The notes: generated by a model from the letters alone, not told the origin. Counted from the stretch's first letter, positions 1-8,176 are shown. The stretch: 64,000 nt of DNA from Saccharolobus caldissimus (GCF_020886315.1 NZ_AP025226.1:2320001-2384000), one strand, 5' to 3'. Program-made: numbers and translations.

Positions 1-60
1 AAGTAAGTATTTCGCATAATCCTCAAGGAATTCAGCATACCTCTCTAATGAGTTACTCAT
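1..60 (-). CDS. N-terminus of a gene cut by the window edge
   Basis: An ATG on the minus strand opens a frame that runs without a stop to the window edge, giving 20 residues beginning MSNSLERYAEFLEDYAK. The piece is amphipathic and acidic, consistent with a soluble protein. It is too short to assign a family. It is read in the same direction as the DUF59 gene, but about 520 bases of AT-rich sequence separate them, so an operon is unlikely. Confidence 0.45.
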   Translation of the reverse strand, partial: MSNSLERYAEFLEDYAKYLL

Positions 61-580
61 AGATGAGTATTCTATTTTACGCTTAAAAATCTTTAATGTA
101 ATAAATGCACTCCCTTTATGGGTATAAATTATTTCTTGTATTAATATTAGTTAAATTATATTTATTATCTACTTTAAAATAGTAATTTAGCTGAAAATAT
201 CATTATTTAATTACAAATTAGTCTTAAATGTAATAAGGTACTTGAGGGGTTAAATTAGGTTTTACTCTATATAGAGGACTCTTGATTAATAATCTATATG
301 TAGACACTATGTTCATACTCTGATTTTTGACTAAAAAATTTATTTTATTACTAATTCTAATATATTTACATTTTATTACTCTTAAACTTTGTTAATATGT
401 CCCTAATAAATCTGATAAATTTCTAGCCTTTCGATGTAATGATTATGACAGAAAATGCTAGTAATTTAGCGAAAAATAATACGATAAAAAGTAGTAGATT
501 ATCAATAGAAAATGATAGTATATAAATAAAATTTCATCTTTAAACATTATGGAAATGTTTTTAATTTTCTTTAATCTATA
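61..580. other. AT-rich intergenic stretch, no gene seen
   Basis: About 520 bases rich in A and T with frequent stops in all frames. I see no convincing open frame, structured RNA or repeat. It lies downstream of the DUF59 gene and upstream of the partial gene at the edge, so it must hold the promoter of the latter. Confidence 0.5.
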
Positions 581-970
581 TTAAATATTATACTTCAGCT
601 CTATGCCCATTATTTCTGCCCATCTTTTTACGATATCATAACCAAATTTTTTGATAAATTCTTCTCTACCTTCCTTTGTTATCATAAGTGGAGTCCATTG
701 CGTTTCTAAATCTAAATCTACCCTTATACTTCTAGCTGGAACAGTTTCTTTAATAACTTGTTCTACAGTATATTGTAGATCTTCAGTAACTGGACAAGCA
801 GGAGTTGTAGCACCTATTCTAATGTACACATCCCCCTCATCGCTTACGTTAAGCTCATAGATTAGTCCTAAATTAACAATATCGATTGGGATTTCAGGAT
901 CATAAACTTGATGTAAGTTCTCCAATATTTTATTCTTCCATTCTCCCTTATCTATAACCACGGCTTTCAT
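581..970 (-). CDS. DUF59/MIP18-family protein (SufT/PaaD-like)
   Basis: A small soluble protein of about 129 residues of the DUF59 (MIP18) family. Members act in Fe-S cluster assembly or target transfer, and PaaD of the phenylacetyl-CoA epoxidase system is a relative. Visible signatures are DPEIPIDIVNLGLIYEL near residues 23-39 and TTPACPVTEDLQ around the conserved Cys. The zinc-binding C-terminal tail of true PaaD is missing, so a general SufT-like role is the safer call. I chose the ATG at 970 over an in-frame TTG at 985. Since diiron Paa/Box-like genes lie 42 kb away, a link to aromatic metabolism is only possible. Confidence 0.8.
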   Translation of the reverse strand: MKAVVIDKGEWKNKILENLHQVYDPEIPIDIVNLGLIYELNVSDEGDVYIRIGATTPACPVTEDLQYTVEQVIKETVPARSIRVDLDLETQWTPLMITKEGREEFIKKFGYDIVKRWAEIMGIELKYNI

Positions 971-1303
971 TATGTTAACATTCAAATATTTTTAGTTTTA
1001 TTTGAATACCCTAATAAGTAAGGGACATAAACCTTTTTATAAATCTGAAATGAATTACCTTTATGAAAGTAATTTATGGGGAAAAAGAAAATATAAGTTG
1101 GACAATCTTTAATAGGCCAGAACGTTTAAATGTATTAGATAAGAATCTTGGCATCTACTTTAATCTCATTCAAAGAAAGCTAATGAGGACAAGGAATTAA
1201 GGCAGTGATAATAAAGAGGGGCGATTCACGGATCCATTGAGATTTCAATTTGTTTCCCTAAAAATAGATAAAAATAATTGATTCTAAACTTCAAGTAATA
1301 CTA

Positions 1304-1386
1304 ATAAGGGACGAGCGTGAGGTAATATCATGGAAACCATATCAATTGACGAGAGAGCCCTCTACGACCTCACGCTCGTCCCTTAT
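1304..1386. repeat. Perfect 20-bp inverted repeat around the transposase start
   Basis: ATAAGGGACGAGCGTGAGGT at 1304-1323 is repeated exactly as its reverse complement at 1367-1386, with 43 bases between. The transposase ATG (1330) lies in the loop. As RNA this would form a strong hairpin over the translation start. The first transposase frameshift lies immediately after the right arm. Confidence 0.85.
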
Positions 1387-2355
1387 CTGAAGACGCCTTA
1401 TTAAACAAATCTGTCGAGGAAATCGAGAGAATAGCCCTAGAAGAAGTCGAGAGGACTAGCCCGAAGTACGCAAGGAAAAAGGAGATAAGAAGGAAAGGTT
1501 ACGCAAAGTACAGATTCCTTAAAGGATTCAAGATCATGCTAGAAGGGAGAGAAGTCATTTACAAACTAGAGGGGATCTCGGTAAAGCTACCTATACTATA
1601 TGGGGATAAGGGAAGGGTAAGGATCTAAGTCGAGGAAAGGCTGCTAAGGGAGGAGAAGAAAGTGTTCAAAGCTCTGGTGACCCTCTATTCCGTGCTGGGA
1701 GGTAGGTTAAACGCTAAATTATGGATGCCTCAGATCGAAGCGAGCGGTGATTTCAAGTATGTAATAGTTGATGGGAAGTACGTGAAGTTCAAGGGGGGAA
1801 GGGGAGTCCTCCTCTCGGCTATTGGCGTGACAGAGGAAGGTAAGAGGGTGGTGTTAGAAATTACCTTGAGTATGGAGGAGGATGTCATGGGGTACTGGAG
1901 GCTCTTGGTTGGGGTATGGAAGAAGTATGGCTTCGTTCTTGTAGTAGCTGATGGAACTAAGGCGTTGGACAGAGCGATTTCTTTGGCTGGTCTTCAAGTG
2001 GGGAGGCAGGGGTGTTTGGTTCACTTGAAGCGTAATGTGACTAAGGAGGAGAGGGAGGCCTTGAATGCCATAATCTCGTCTGCCGAGAGTGGTGGGATTA
2101 AGCCGAGGCTTGCCCGAGGCTCTTGAGTTATCTCTCAGCTCCCAAGGAGTTATGGAAGTGGCTCAAATCCAACAACTTGGTCGAGTCTTTTAACTCTCTC
2201 TTGGAAAGTTCGGTAAGTTTCACTCCCCTTGGAGGATGCTCCAGATTGATCGAACCATAGCTAATATCTATAACCTATCAACTCGTTTTCTCATTATTGT
2301 AATAATATTACAGTATCCCTTATTCTTCCCACTTAAACAGAATTATATACAATAA
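1330..2355 (+). pseudogene. IS256-family (MULE-type) transposase, broken
   Basis: The reading starts METISIDERALYDL, shifts frame near 1390, hits an in-frame stop at about 1627, continues open from 1629 to about 2120, shifts near 2120 and again near 2210, and ends about 2355. Family features visible in the middle are DFKYVIVDGKYVKF (first catalytic Asp), VLVVADGTKALDRAI (second Asp) and CLVHLKRNV. Near the end come NNLVESFNSLLE (catalytic Glu region) and WRMLQIDRTIANIYN. The DDE triad is therefore present but spread over different frames. Uninterrupted length would be about 340 residues, shorter than bacterial IS256 transposases but plausible for archaeal ones. Confidence 0.75.
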
Positions 2356-3206
2356 TTTCTTCATTGAATTATTTTAATTCAAAGAGAATATTTCAATTCG
2401 CAATGAAAACTTGAATCGCCCATAAAGGGTAATAGTAGAGCTTTTTCCTCTGGCCTATGATATTTACGCAATGTATAATCTAAATTCAGTTGATGAAGTG
2501 AGAGATTTCTTTTTCACTTTATATGATACAATAGAATTAATAATAAACTTAGAAAAGCTTTTAATTTGTCTAGTTAATGGATTAGCTTACGGTGGAGATT
2601 ACGAAATACTTCTATTTTGTGATATAACAATAGCTTCTGAGGATGCTAAATTCTCTATTCCAGAGGATAGATTAGGTTTAATTCCTCCCATGGCTGTCAG
2701 TATAGATTATAAGGCTTTAGGAAGGAGAATAGTTATTAGTTATATTAATATTAAAAGAGATAGATGCTAAAGAAGCTAAAGGCATTCAATAGTATAATGC
2801 GACACACTCGAAATGGTTAGATCTTATGAGTTTTCTTATTCTTTTATATTTTATTTTCACTTATAATAATAATAAGTGGTCTCTATTAGACCAATTAAAA
2901 CGTGAAAATGGTCAGAAAATGACTTAAAGTTTAGTCGAAAAGAAGATATTATGGAAGAGGGAATAATAAAAAGTTTCATAGCCGAATGGTTAACTAATGG
3001 CTTATCCAAACTCTTTGAAAGAGAACTCCCATTACCCCTAGATAAGGACTACGTTATTACGGTCACGGGTGAAAGGAGGAGCGGTAAGACTTACCTACTT
3101 TACCAGACTATGAAGAGTGGGCTAGCTTCCTTTAACGAAATACTCTACGTAGACTTTCAAGATTATAGGCTAAAGGGGATAGGTGCTAACGACTTAGACA
3201 AGGTAG

Positions 3207-3733
3207 TGCTTTGTTGATCTCTTCAGTTTATTTCATAAATATGAAATGATATATTGAGAATTTTTCAGCAATTAACATTTATTTCAACGTTATTCTCAAG
3301 CTCGCACCCTAATACCGTTAGCACTACCAACTACAGAATTAGCCAAATGAACCATCCATGCATAAGCCCAGAACTTGAGCCATTTGCCTCTGGGAATGTT
3401 ATGTTTCTCACTCTCTCCCATTGAGTAGTCTAGGCTTGTGGGGATGATTTTCAGTCTTTCTAGTGCTCTTAATACTCCTTCTATAGGGTAGGAATGCTAG
3501 GAATTCGTTGAACTCCTTTGGAGCTTTATACTTTGTCCTAGCGTTCCTATTCTCCTCTGCTAGTAGATCCCACCAGTGTTCGAAGACGTAGAAGGGGAAC
3601 ATTAGGGTATATCTCGTTATAACGTTCTCGTCGTATTTGCTCCAATCCCTCTTTTACTTACTCTTTCCCATGGGTAATACTCGACATAATTATTTATAAA
3701 TTTTTGTATAATTCTGAAGTAGCCCACAAAGCA
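3207..3733. mobile_element. Short IS remnant with 9-bp target duplication
   Basis: A 527-bp insert with outer ends TGCTTTGTTG and CCCACAAAGCA forming imperfect inverted repeats that extend to CTTCAG/CTGAAG. The 9-bp target duplication ACAAGGTAG is perfect (3198-3206 and 3734-3742). Removing the insert plus one copy restores the ATPase frame (LDKVVKAFVEL). It encodes only the tail of a transposase-like protein on the minus strand, so it is an internally deleted copy. I cannot name the family with confidence. Confidence 0.75.
3296..3602 (-). pseudogene. Transposase-like C-terminal fragment, frameshifted
   Basis: On the minus strand an open piece beginning MFPFYVFEHWWDLLAEENRN leads, after a frameshift near 3485, to GVLRALERLKIIPTSLDYSM and ends NSVVGSANGIRVRA. 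Upstream residues RDWSKYDENVITRY continue the same protein beyond the listed start. It lies wholly inside the 527-bp insert, and its aromatic-rich C-terminal composition fits DDE transposases of the IS4 or ISH type. No catalytic residues remain. Confidence 0.45.
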
Positions 3734-4004
3734 ACAAGGTAGTAAAAGCTTTTGTAGAACTTGCTGGAAAATTAGCCTAAATATATTTTCTTCGATGAAG
3801 TTCAGAACGTTAAAGGATACGGGAGTTGGTTTAGGAAGAGACTTAATGCTAGAATATTTTTGAGTGGCTCCTCATCAGAACTCACACCCTTGAGAATTAC
3901 TGAGGAGTTAAGAGGTAGAAGTATAAATTTCGAAGTTTACCCTCTATCCTTTCGTGAGTTCTTAAAGTTTAAGGACTTTACAAAAATTGGGGTATTGTTA
4001 AGAA

Positions 4005-4458
4005 GGCACCACATGCTTCGCCTCTAACAGACCTGAGGGAATCGAGAATTTACGGGTGTCAATCATGTGCCTCTATATATATTTCTTGTGGTCACAATAC
4101 CTTGTTTTCTTTGCACAATGTTAACTACGTTCAGCTCCTAGGGTATTTGGTTACAACCTCCTACCCGGAGTTTGATTCCCTCTTGTTAGATCATTCTAGG
4201 GGCTTCACAGCCAGTCTTCTTAAATGGGGTTTTATCCCCTTAGAATTTTTGGGCTTATGTTGTTTTTCTCCTTACTTGTTTATTTCCTTTTCTCTTGTAA
4301 TACTTGGTTTTATTCGTTCTCTAGTTTTGCGTGGATTCCCCGTAGGAGAGTCTTAGAGTACCTAGGGGTAAGGAAGTTAACGTCAAGGACTTCGACGTGG
4401 GGGATGCACTGGACTCTTTATCCCCGTAGGTTTGTTAGCGGCGTTAGCATGTGGCGCC
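4005..4458. mobile_element. 454-bp element with about 35-bp imperfect terminal inverted repeats
   Basis: The left end GGCACCACATGCTTCGCC (from 4005) pairs with the complement of the right end, GGCGCCACATGCTAACGCC (from 4458 inwards). The match continues through CTAACA and ACCT to about 35 bases with a few mismatches. The element splits the ATPase remnant. Two overlapping hydrophobic open frames (4102-4356 and 4224-4466) lie inside but resemble no family I know. It could be a non-autonomous MITE-like element or an internally deleted IS. I cannot see a clear target duplication. Confidence 0.6.
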
Positions 4459-4615
4459 TATTATGAAAAAGACTATATATTATCGACGAAGGGATAGATA
4501 AGATCTGAGAGGAGGCTTATCGAAAAGGCTATTGCAGTTTGAGAGGGAAGAGCTAGCTCAGTTATTGCTAAAAAAGAATGAAAGAGTTTATAGAATCTAG
4601 AAAAATAAGAAAAAA
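4459..4615 (+). other. Degenerate coding remnant
   Basis: After the 454-bp element, pieces such as RRLIEKAIAV (about 4512-4540) and EREELAQLLLKKNERVYRI ending near 4600 read well but in two frames. This may be the tail of the broken ATPase or of a separate lost gene. No intact product is possible. Confidence 0.3.
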
Positions 4616-5086
4616 TTAGAATACCATAACTACTCCTGGCCATACTTCTTCTAGAAAAGATTCAGCTCCCTTAATGTCATCTACTATCTCTAGAAGATCC
4701 TCCTTCTTTACGTTATATGTTGCGGCCGCTAAAGGACATGCGTAAATCTTTAATTTATCTGGGTATTGTTTTTTAAGCTCACTTAATAAGTCCGGCCAAT
4801 CTTGAAACTTTCCAGATTTTATCATTTCTTGAACATTTTTAAGAAAAACTTCCACATTTGGAGCATAATATGAGGGGTAAATGCTAAAATCTTTAGGGTT
4901 AAGGCTAGCCCAGACTTTCTTGGCAGTATCCTTTTTAAAAGCTATTAGACCTTCATTTACTAAATGTAGTATTACCTTCCAGCCAGAGGCTAAAGCCGAT
5001 GCTGTATATACTGCGACACAGCAAATCCTATTTGCAGCACCAGATTGAACCACTATCCCTAATCTTCTTTCTTCTCCTTGATTCAC
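4616..5086 (-). CDS. DsrE-family sulfur-carrier-like protein
   Basis: A cytoplasmic protein of 156 residues of the DsrE/DsrF-like superfamily, whose members bind or transfer sulfane sulfur on cysteine. The first strand GIVVQSGAANRICCVAVY (residues 10-27) holds Cys22-Cys23, and KIYACPLAAATYNV holds Cys117 at the position of the catalytic Cys in DsrE-type carriers. Hydrophobic residues between 100 and 120 fit the fold rather than a membrane helix. Translation starts at GTG 5086, preceded by a GAGG site. It is divergent from the CS2-hydrolase-like gene, which releases H2S, so the pair may handle the same sulfur pool. The exact partner is unknown. Confidence 0.8.
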   Translation of the reverse strand: MNQGEERRLGIVVQSGAANRICCVAVYTASALASGWKVILHLVNEGLIAFKKDTAKKVWASLNPKDFSIYPSYYAPNVEVFLKNVQEMIKSGKFQDWPDLLSELKKQYPDKLKIYACPLAAATYNVKKEDLLEIVDDIKGAESFLEEVWPGVVMVF

Positions 5087-5311
5087 ATTATTTCCTCTAA
5101 GTTGAAATTTATAAGTTTTTCGCTAAATGCAATAGTTTTTAAAACAAAATATAATCTTATTTTCTGTATTTTATTATATATTCAATAGATTCCTAATTAA
5201 AAATTAAAATTATACGAATTAATCTATATGCCTATTATAAATGTTATAGAAGTCTATATTATCTAAAGGTTAAAGTAATTACTGGAAATGCTTATTTAGA
5301 TGTAAGAGAAC

Positions 5312-5926
5312 ATGATAAGTGAATACGTAGACGAGGAGATAAAAAGAAGGGAAGATTACAGTTTGAGAAGATTAAGAGGAATACCGAATGATAGAAGATT
5401 ATGGATATTAACGTGTATGGATGAGAGAATTCATGTTGAAGAAGCATTAGGAATTAAACCGGAGGACGCTCATATTTACAGAAATGCAGGCGGTATAGTT
5501 ACAGATGATGCGATAAGATCTGCTTCCTTAACGACTAACTTTTTCGGAACTAAGGAGATAATAGTTATTACACATACGGATTGCGGAATGTTAAGATTTA
5601 CTGGAGATGAGGTTGCAAGATATTTTATAGAAAAGGGAATTAAAGTTAAAGAACTGCAGATAGACCCATTATTACCCTCGCTAAAACTAGAAAATGAGCA
5701 AGATTTTGTGAAATGGTTTAAGTTCTTTAGAGATCTAGGCGCAAATACGCCAGATGAAATTGCATTAAAAAATGTGGAAATCCTTAAGAATCATCCGTTA
5801 ATACCTAAGCACGTATCAATTAGTGCTTATGTTTACGAAGTTGAAACTCATAGATTAAGGAAACCTAATCAAAGACTTTACGAGTTAACGTCTAGATTTG
5901 AGCACGGAACTGTAGTTAAAGATTAA
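5312..5926 (+). CDS. Carbon disulfide hydrolase (beta-carbonic anhydrase family)
   Basis: Predicted cytoplasmic zinc enzyme of 204 residues. Zinc ligands are Cys35, His88 and Cys91 (TCMDERIH and THTDCGML), with Asp37 and Arg39 as the usual dyad. These numbers, the length and stretches such as HIYRNAGGIVTDDAIRSA and the C-terminal EVETHRLRKPNQ/FEHGT match my memory of the CS2 hydrolase of Acidianus A1-3. That enzyme turns CS2 via COS into CO2 and H2S and has lost CO2 hydration. Ordinary carbonic anhydrase activity cannot be excluded from sequence alone. It has its own promoter: GCTTATTTA lies about 20 bases before the ATG, so the mRNA is probably leaderless. Confidence 0.82.
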   Translation: MISEYVDEEIKRREDYSLRRLRGIPNDRRLWILTCMDERIHVEEALGIKPEDAHIYRNAGGIVTDDAIRSASLTTNFFGTKEIIVITHTDCGMLRFTGDEVARYFIEKGIKVKELQIDPLLPSLKLENEQDFVKWFKFFRDLGANTPDEIALKNVEILKNHPLIPKHVSISAYVYEVETHRLRKPNQRLYELTSRFEHGTVVKD

Positions 5927-5942
5927 TTAATTTTTTTAATTT

Positions 5943-6701
5943 TTATAAATTTATATCATCATAGAAAATTTCTGTATTCCCGCAAGTACATTTTTCTCCA
6001 GATACTATATTTCTACATAGAGCACACTTAGGTATTAATTTTTCTTCCTTGTTTACAATTTTTATCATTTGCTTAATTAAATCATTCCATTCTCTTTCAA
6101 ATTCATTAAGTTTATACTTAACGTAAATTTCTTCTGGAGTTTCTTGACCTAGAATTGTGACCGCATGTAAACCGGCTGTAAAAGCTAAGCTCTCCCAATT
6201 CTTACTTTTACTCATAGAAAGTTCTCTTATTTTTTCTATACATCTGATCCATAAAGTCTTGGAGTATAAAAGGGGTAAAGAGTAGACCTTAACATGCTTT
6301 ACATCTTCTATTAAATCATATTTTATTAATTTTAGTGTTGCAAAATTCTCTTCTGGTAGTCCAGCATAGGATTTAAGGGATACTATCAACATTAATATGC
6401 CTAGCGTTTTTAAAATTGATTTAATATCATCATGGAAACTAATTATATTCAGAATAGATTCTATGTTTCTTTTCTTTAAAATTCTTCTTATAAATCCCTC
6501 ATTAGATAAGTTATTTCCTTCATAGTAATACCACTTATATAATTCTCTAACAACTGCGTAATAATTTTCAATTCCTTCAATCAGAACTTTATCTTCAATA
6601 ATTTCCTTAATTAATCTATTTGGTTTTTTATTGAAAAATTTTGCTAGTTCTTCTAGATATTTATAAATTTTAGGATTTATCCATACGGATACTGATGGCA
6701 T
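5943..6701 (-). CDS. Uncharacterised protein with N-terminal RHH-like part and C-terminal zinc ribbon
   Basis: A 252-residue protein. Residues 1-35 (SVSVWINPKIYKYLEELAKFF) have the strand-helix-helix pattern of ribbon-helix-helix DNA-binding proteins. The middle is helical and hydrophobic (residues 95-115). The end CALCRNIVSGEKCTCGN (about 225-242) is a short Cys4 zinc ribbon. Together this suggests a nucleic-acid-binding regulator, but no named family is recognised. It is convergent with the CS2-hydrolase-like gene, with only 16 bases between the ends. The start at ATG 6701 gives the full RHH-like strand. Confidence 0.7.
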   Translation of the reverse strand: MPSVSVWINPKIYKYLEELAKFFNKKPNRLIKEIIEDKVLIEGIENYYAVVRELYKWYYYEGNNLSNEGFIRRILKKRNIESILNIISFHDDIKSILKTLGILMLIVSLKSYAGLPEENFATLKLIKYDLIEDVKHVKVYSLPLLYSKTLWIRCIEKIRELSMSKSKNWESLAFTAGLHAVTILGQETPEEIYVKYKLNEFEREWNDLIKQMIKIVNKEEKLIPKCALCRNIVSGEKCTCGNTEIFYDDINL

Positions 6702-6993
6702 GAGTTATTTATTAATCCTATATTTTTATAGTTTACTTTAAATGCAAAAGATAATATATAAATCTCCTTAATAGTTAAAAATGAATCATTTTAGGTCGAA
6801 TACTTAAACGTAATCTATATAAATACCCTCGTATTATTTGCTTGAAAATTGTTCAGATTATCGTCGTAATGAAAGGGTAGTGCAGTTAATGTATAGCGAT
6901 TTTTCTTAATATGTTCGTTAATACTGTTTAAGCCAAAGGGTCTTACTATTTTATACACAATCTTTAAATTCTCATAATACAAACTTTCTCTAC

Positions 6994-7383
6994 ATGAAGT
7001 TAAAGGAAATTATTCAGAGTAGAGATCCACTAACCATTAATTATAATTACAAAATTAAGGATGCGTTAGAGTTAATGAGAAAGGGTAACACTAATTTTCT
7101 TTTAGTCGTAAATGATAGGAACGAGGTCATTGGAATAGTAACACAGAGAGCTATAACTAGAGCCTTAGGAGGTAATGCGAATTTAGATACAAAGATCTCT
7201 GATATAATGATAAAAACCGTAATTACTGCAAGTGGTAATGAGGAACTGTTAGACGTTTTTATATTAATGGCTAAAAATAACGTTAATCATTTAGTTGTTG
7301 TTGATTCAAACGGAAAGGCTGTAGGAGTAGTATCATTGAGAGATGTGTTATATGCTATTCAAAGGGAATGTGAAGTTGAATAA
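6994..7383 (+). CDS. Two-CBS-domain protein
   Basis: A stand-alone pair of CBS domains in 129 residues. The first spans about 1-62 (LLVVNDRNEVIGIVTQRAI) and the second about 65-125 (HLVVVDSNGKAVGVVSLRDVL). Such pairs bind adenine nucleotides or SAM and sense energy state, usually by controlling another protein. No partner domain is fused here and no obvious partner is adjacent. The nearest neighbours are small monocistronic genes. A TATA-like TTTAAA lies about 26-30 bases before the ATG. Confidence 0.85.
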   Translation: MKLKEIIQSRDPLTINYNYKIKDALELMRKGNTNFLLVVNDRNEVIGIVTQRAITRALGGNANLDTKISDIMIKTVITASGNEELLDVFILMAKNNVNHLVVVDSNGKAVGVVSLRDVLYAIQRECEVE

Positions 7384-7518
7384 TCTTTTTCTTACTAAAT
7401 AGTATTGTCTTCAATAGAAAAACTTTAGTTGTGATCTTAAATTATGTTTATTGGAAAATTAGTATAATAACTTTTTATTATAAAAAGATTTATTAGTAAC
7501 CATTACTACATTATATCT

Positions 7519-7794
7519 ATGAAAGTAATAGTAGTACATGAATGGGAAGATAGTCAAAAAGATGCTGTAAATAATTTCTTCAATCAATTAGTAAGCATGG
7601 CTAGAAGTAAAAAATTACCTAAGGGAATGAAATTGGAAAAAGTAAGCATCTCGCAGGAAAATAAGACTGCCATATGCGAGTGGGATGTGGATAATATGGA
7701 CTTACTAGTACAAGCAGCTAAGCAATTTAACATAAGCTGGAAAATAAAACCCTTCACACCTCAAGTTTTATACGAGCATAAAGGTATATTCTAA
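7519..7794 (+). CDS. Small hypothetical protein, likely alpha/beta fold
   Basis: A 91-residue soluble protein, MKVIVVHEWED at the start and KPFTPQVLYEHKGIF at the end. The pattern of alternating strands and helices resembles ferredoxin-like or dimeric alpha-beta-barrel proteins of the DUF3303 or DUF4242 type, but I cannot assign it. It has its own leader: TTTTTATTATAAAAAG lies 30-45 bases before the ATG, which fits a TATA box. No enzymatic motif is visible. Confidence 0.7.
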   Translation: MKVIVVHEWEDSQKDAVNNFFNQLVSMARSKKLPKGMKLEKVSISQENKTAICEWDVDNMDLLVQAAKQFNISWKIKPFTPQVLYEHKGIF

Positions 7795-7866
7795 TTTTTT
7801 AATTTACATTAAATTTTTTAACTTTTCAATACAAAGGTTTAAATACTATGATGTCGAATATATTGC

Positions 7867-8100
7867 ATGGTAAAACGTGTTTTATTAAAATGTGAATTAT
7901 GCGGGCAGGTATTCGCTAGTAATTCTTTATACTATCAACATAAGGTTCTTCAACATTCCGATTATAAACCGATTGTAAAGGAAGATGGATATGAATGTCC
8001 TATATGTCACGAAAAAAGGAAAAGATTAGAACCCATGTTAACGCATATGGGCTTACAACATCTAATTAACAACCCAATAAGGACTGAAATTGCACAGTAA
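7867..8100 (+). CDS. Small protein with two C2H2 zinc fingers
   Basis: A 77-residue basic protein carrying CELCGQVFASNSLYYQHKVLQH (in short C-x2-C-x12-H-x4-H) at residues 8-29 and CPICHEKRKRL...HMGLQH at residues 44-65. Both fingers keep all four ligands. Small C2H2 proteins of this kind are typical of Sulfolobales and their viruses and probably bind DNA. A TTTAAATA box sits about 26 bases before the ATG, suggesting a leaderless mRNA. Confidence 0.85.
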   Translation: MVKRVLLKCELCGQVFASNSLYYQHKVLQHSDYKPIVKEDGYECPICHEKRKRLEPMLTHMGLQHLINNPIRTEIAQ

Positions 8101-8176
8101 GAAATGTACTTTAAAATTATTGCACCTAATCTATTAGCCTCCTTATTTTTATTTTAGAGAGGGTAAACTAGTCATT

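Larger units (their letters stand above)
1219..2421 (+). mobile_element. IS256-like insertion element, degenerate
   Basis: A 1203-bp element bounded by the terminal inverted repeat GGGCGATTCA (1219-1228) and its complement TGAATCGCCC (2412-2421). It is flanked by an 8-bp near-duplication, ATAAAGAG at 1211-1218 and ATAAAGGG at 2422-2429, the length usual for the IS256 family. Joining the flanks restores the crotonase frame (VIIKGNSRAFSSG), which confirms the boundaries independently. The single transposase inside is broken in several places, so the copy is dead unless helped in trans. Confidence 0.8.
1064..2800 (+). pseudogene. Enoyl-CoA hydratase gene, frameshifted and split by an IS
   Basis: The first part (1064-1200) encodes the start of an enoyl-CoA hydratase/isomerase with the motif ISWTIFNRPERLNVLD. 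A frameshift near 1190 then leads to IKAVIIK just before the IS. After the IS the frame resumes as KGNSRAFSSGL, followed by a one-base insertion at about 2458, then INLEKLLICLVNGLAYGGDYE and SIPEDRLGLIPP, matching the oxyanion-hole and helix regions of the crotonase fold. Another frameshift near 2755 precedes REIDAKEAKGI. The C-terminal third is not recognisable. Several independent lesions mean no product can be made. An intact paralogue lies at 43876-44679. Confidence 0.8.
2951..4004 (+). pseudogene. Archaeal AAA-type ATPase gene, split by insertions
   Basis: The N-terminal piece (2951-3206) starts at ATG and carries a Walker A motif GERRSGKTYLL followed by NEILYVDFQDYRL. The frame continues after the insertion at 3743 with VVKAFVELAGK, and after a one-base loss near 3770 with KYIFFDEVQNVKGYGSW (Walker B), IFLSGSSSELTP and VYPLSFREFLKFKDF, as in DUF4143-type ATPases. 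The coding match ends where a second inserted element begins at 4005. The remaining C-terminal half is not found. Such ATPases are common and often decayed in Sulfolobales, and their cellular role is unclear. Confidence 0.75.

Noticed and set aside
1662-2126. A separate 154-residue transposase gene
   Set aside because: The frame is part of a longer broken IS256-like transposase, with matching coding before and after it.
2471-2770. A separate 99-residue crotonase gene
   Set aside because: It is only the middle of the broken enoyl-CoA hydratase; its ATG is an internal Met.
4102-4466. Two overlapping hydrophobic open frames as real genes
   Set aside because: They lie inside an element with inverted ends, overlap each other and resemble no family; not listed as genes.
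5312-5926. Plain carbonic anhydrase annotation
   Set aside because: Residue numbers, length and C-terminal tail fit the Acidianus CS2 hydrolase better; still stated as probable.
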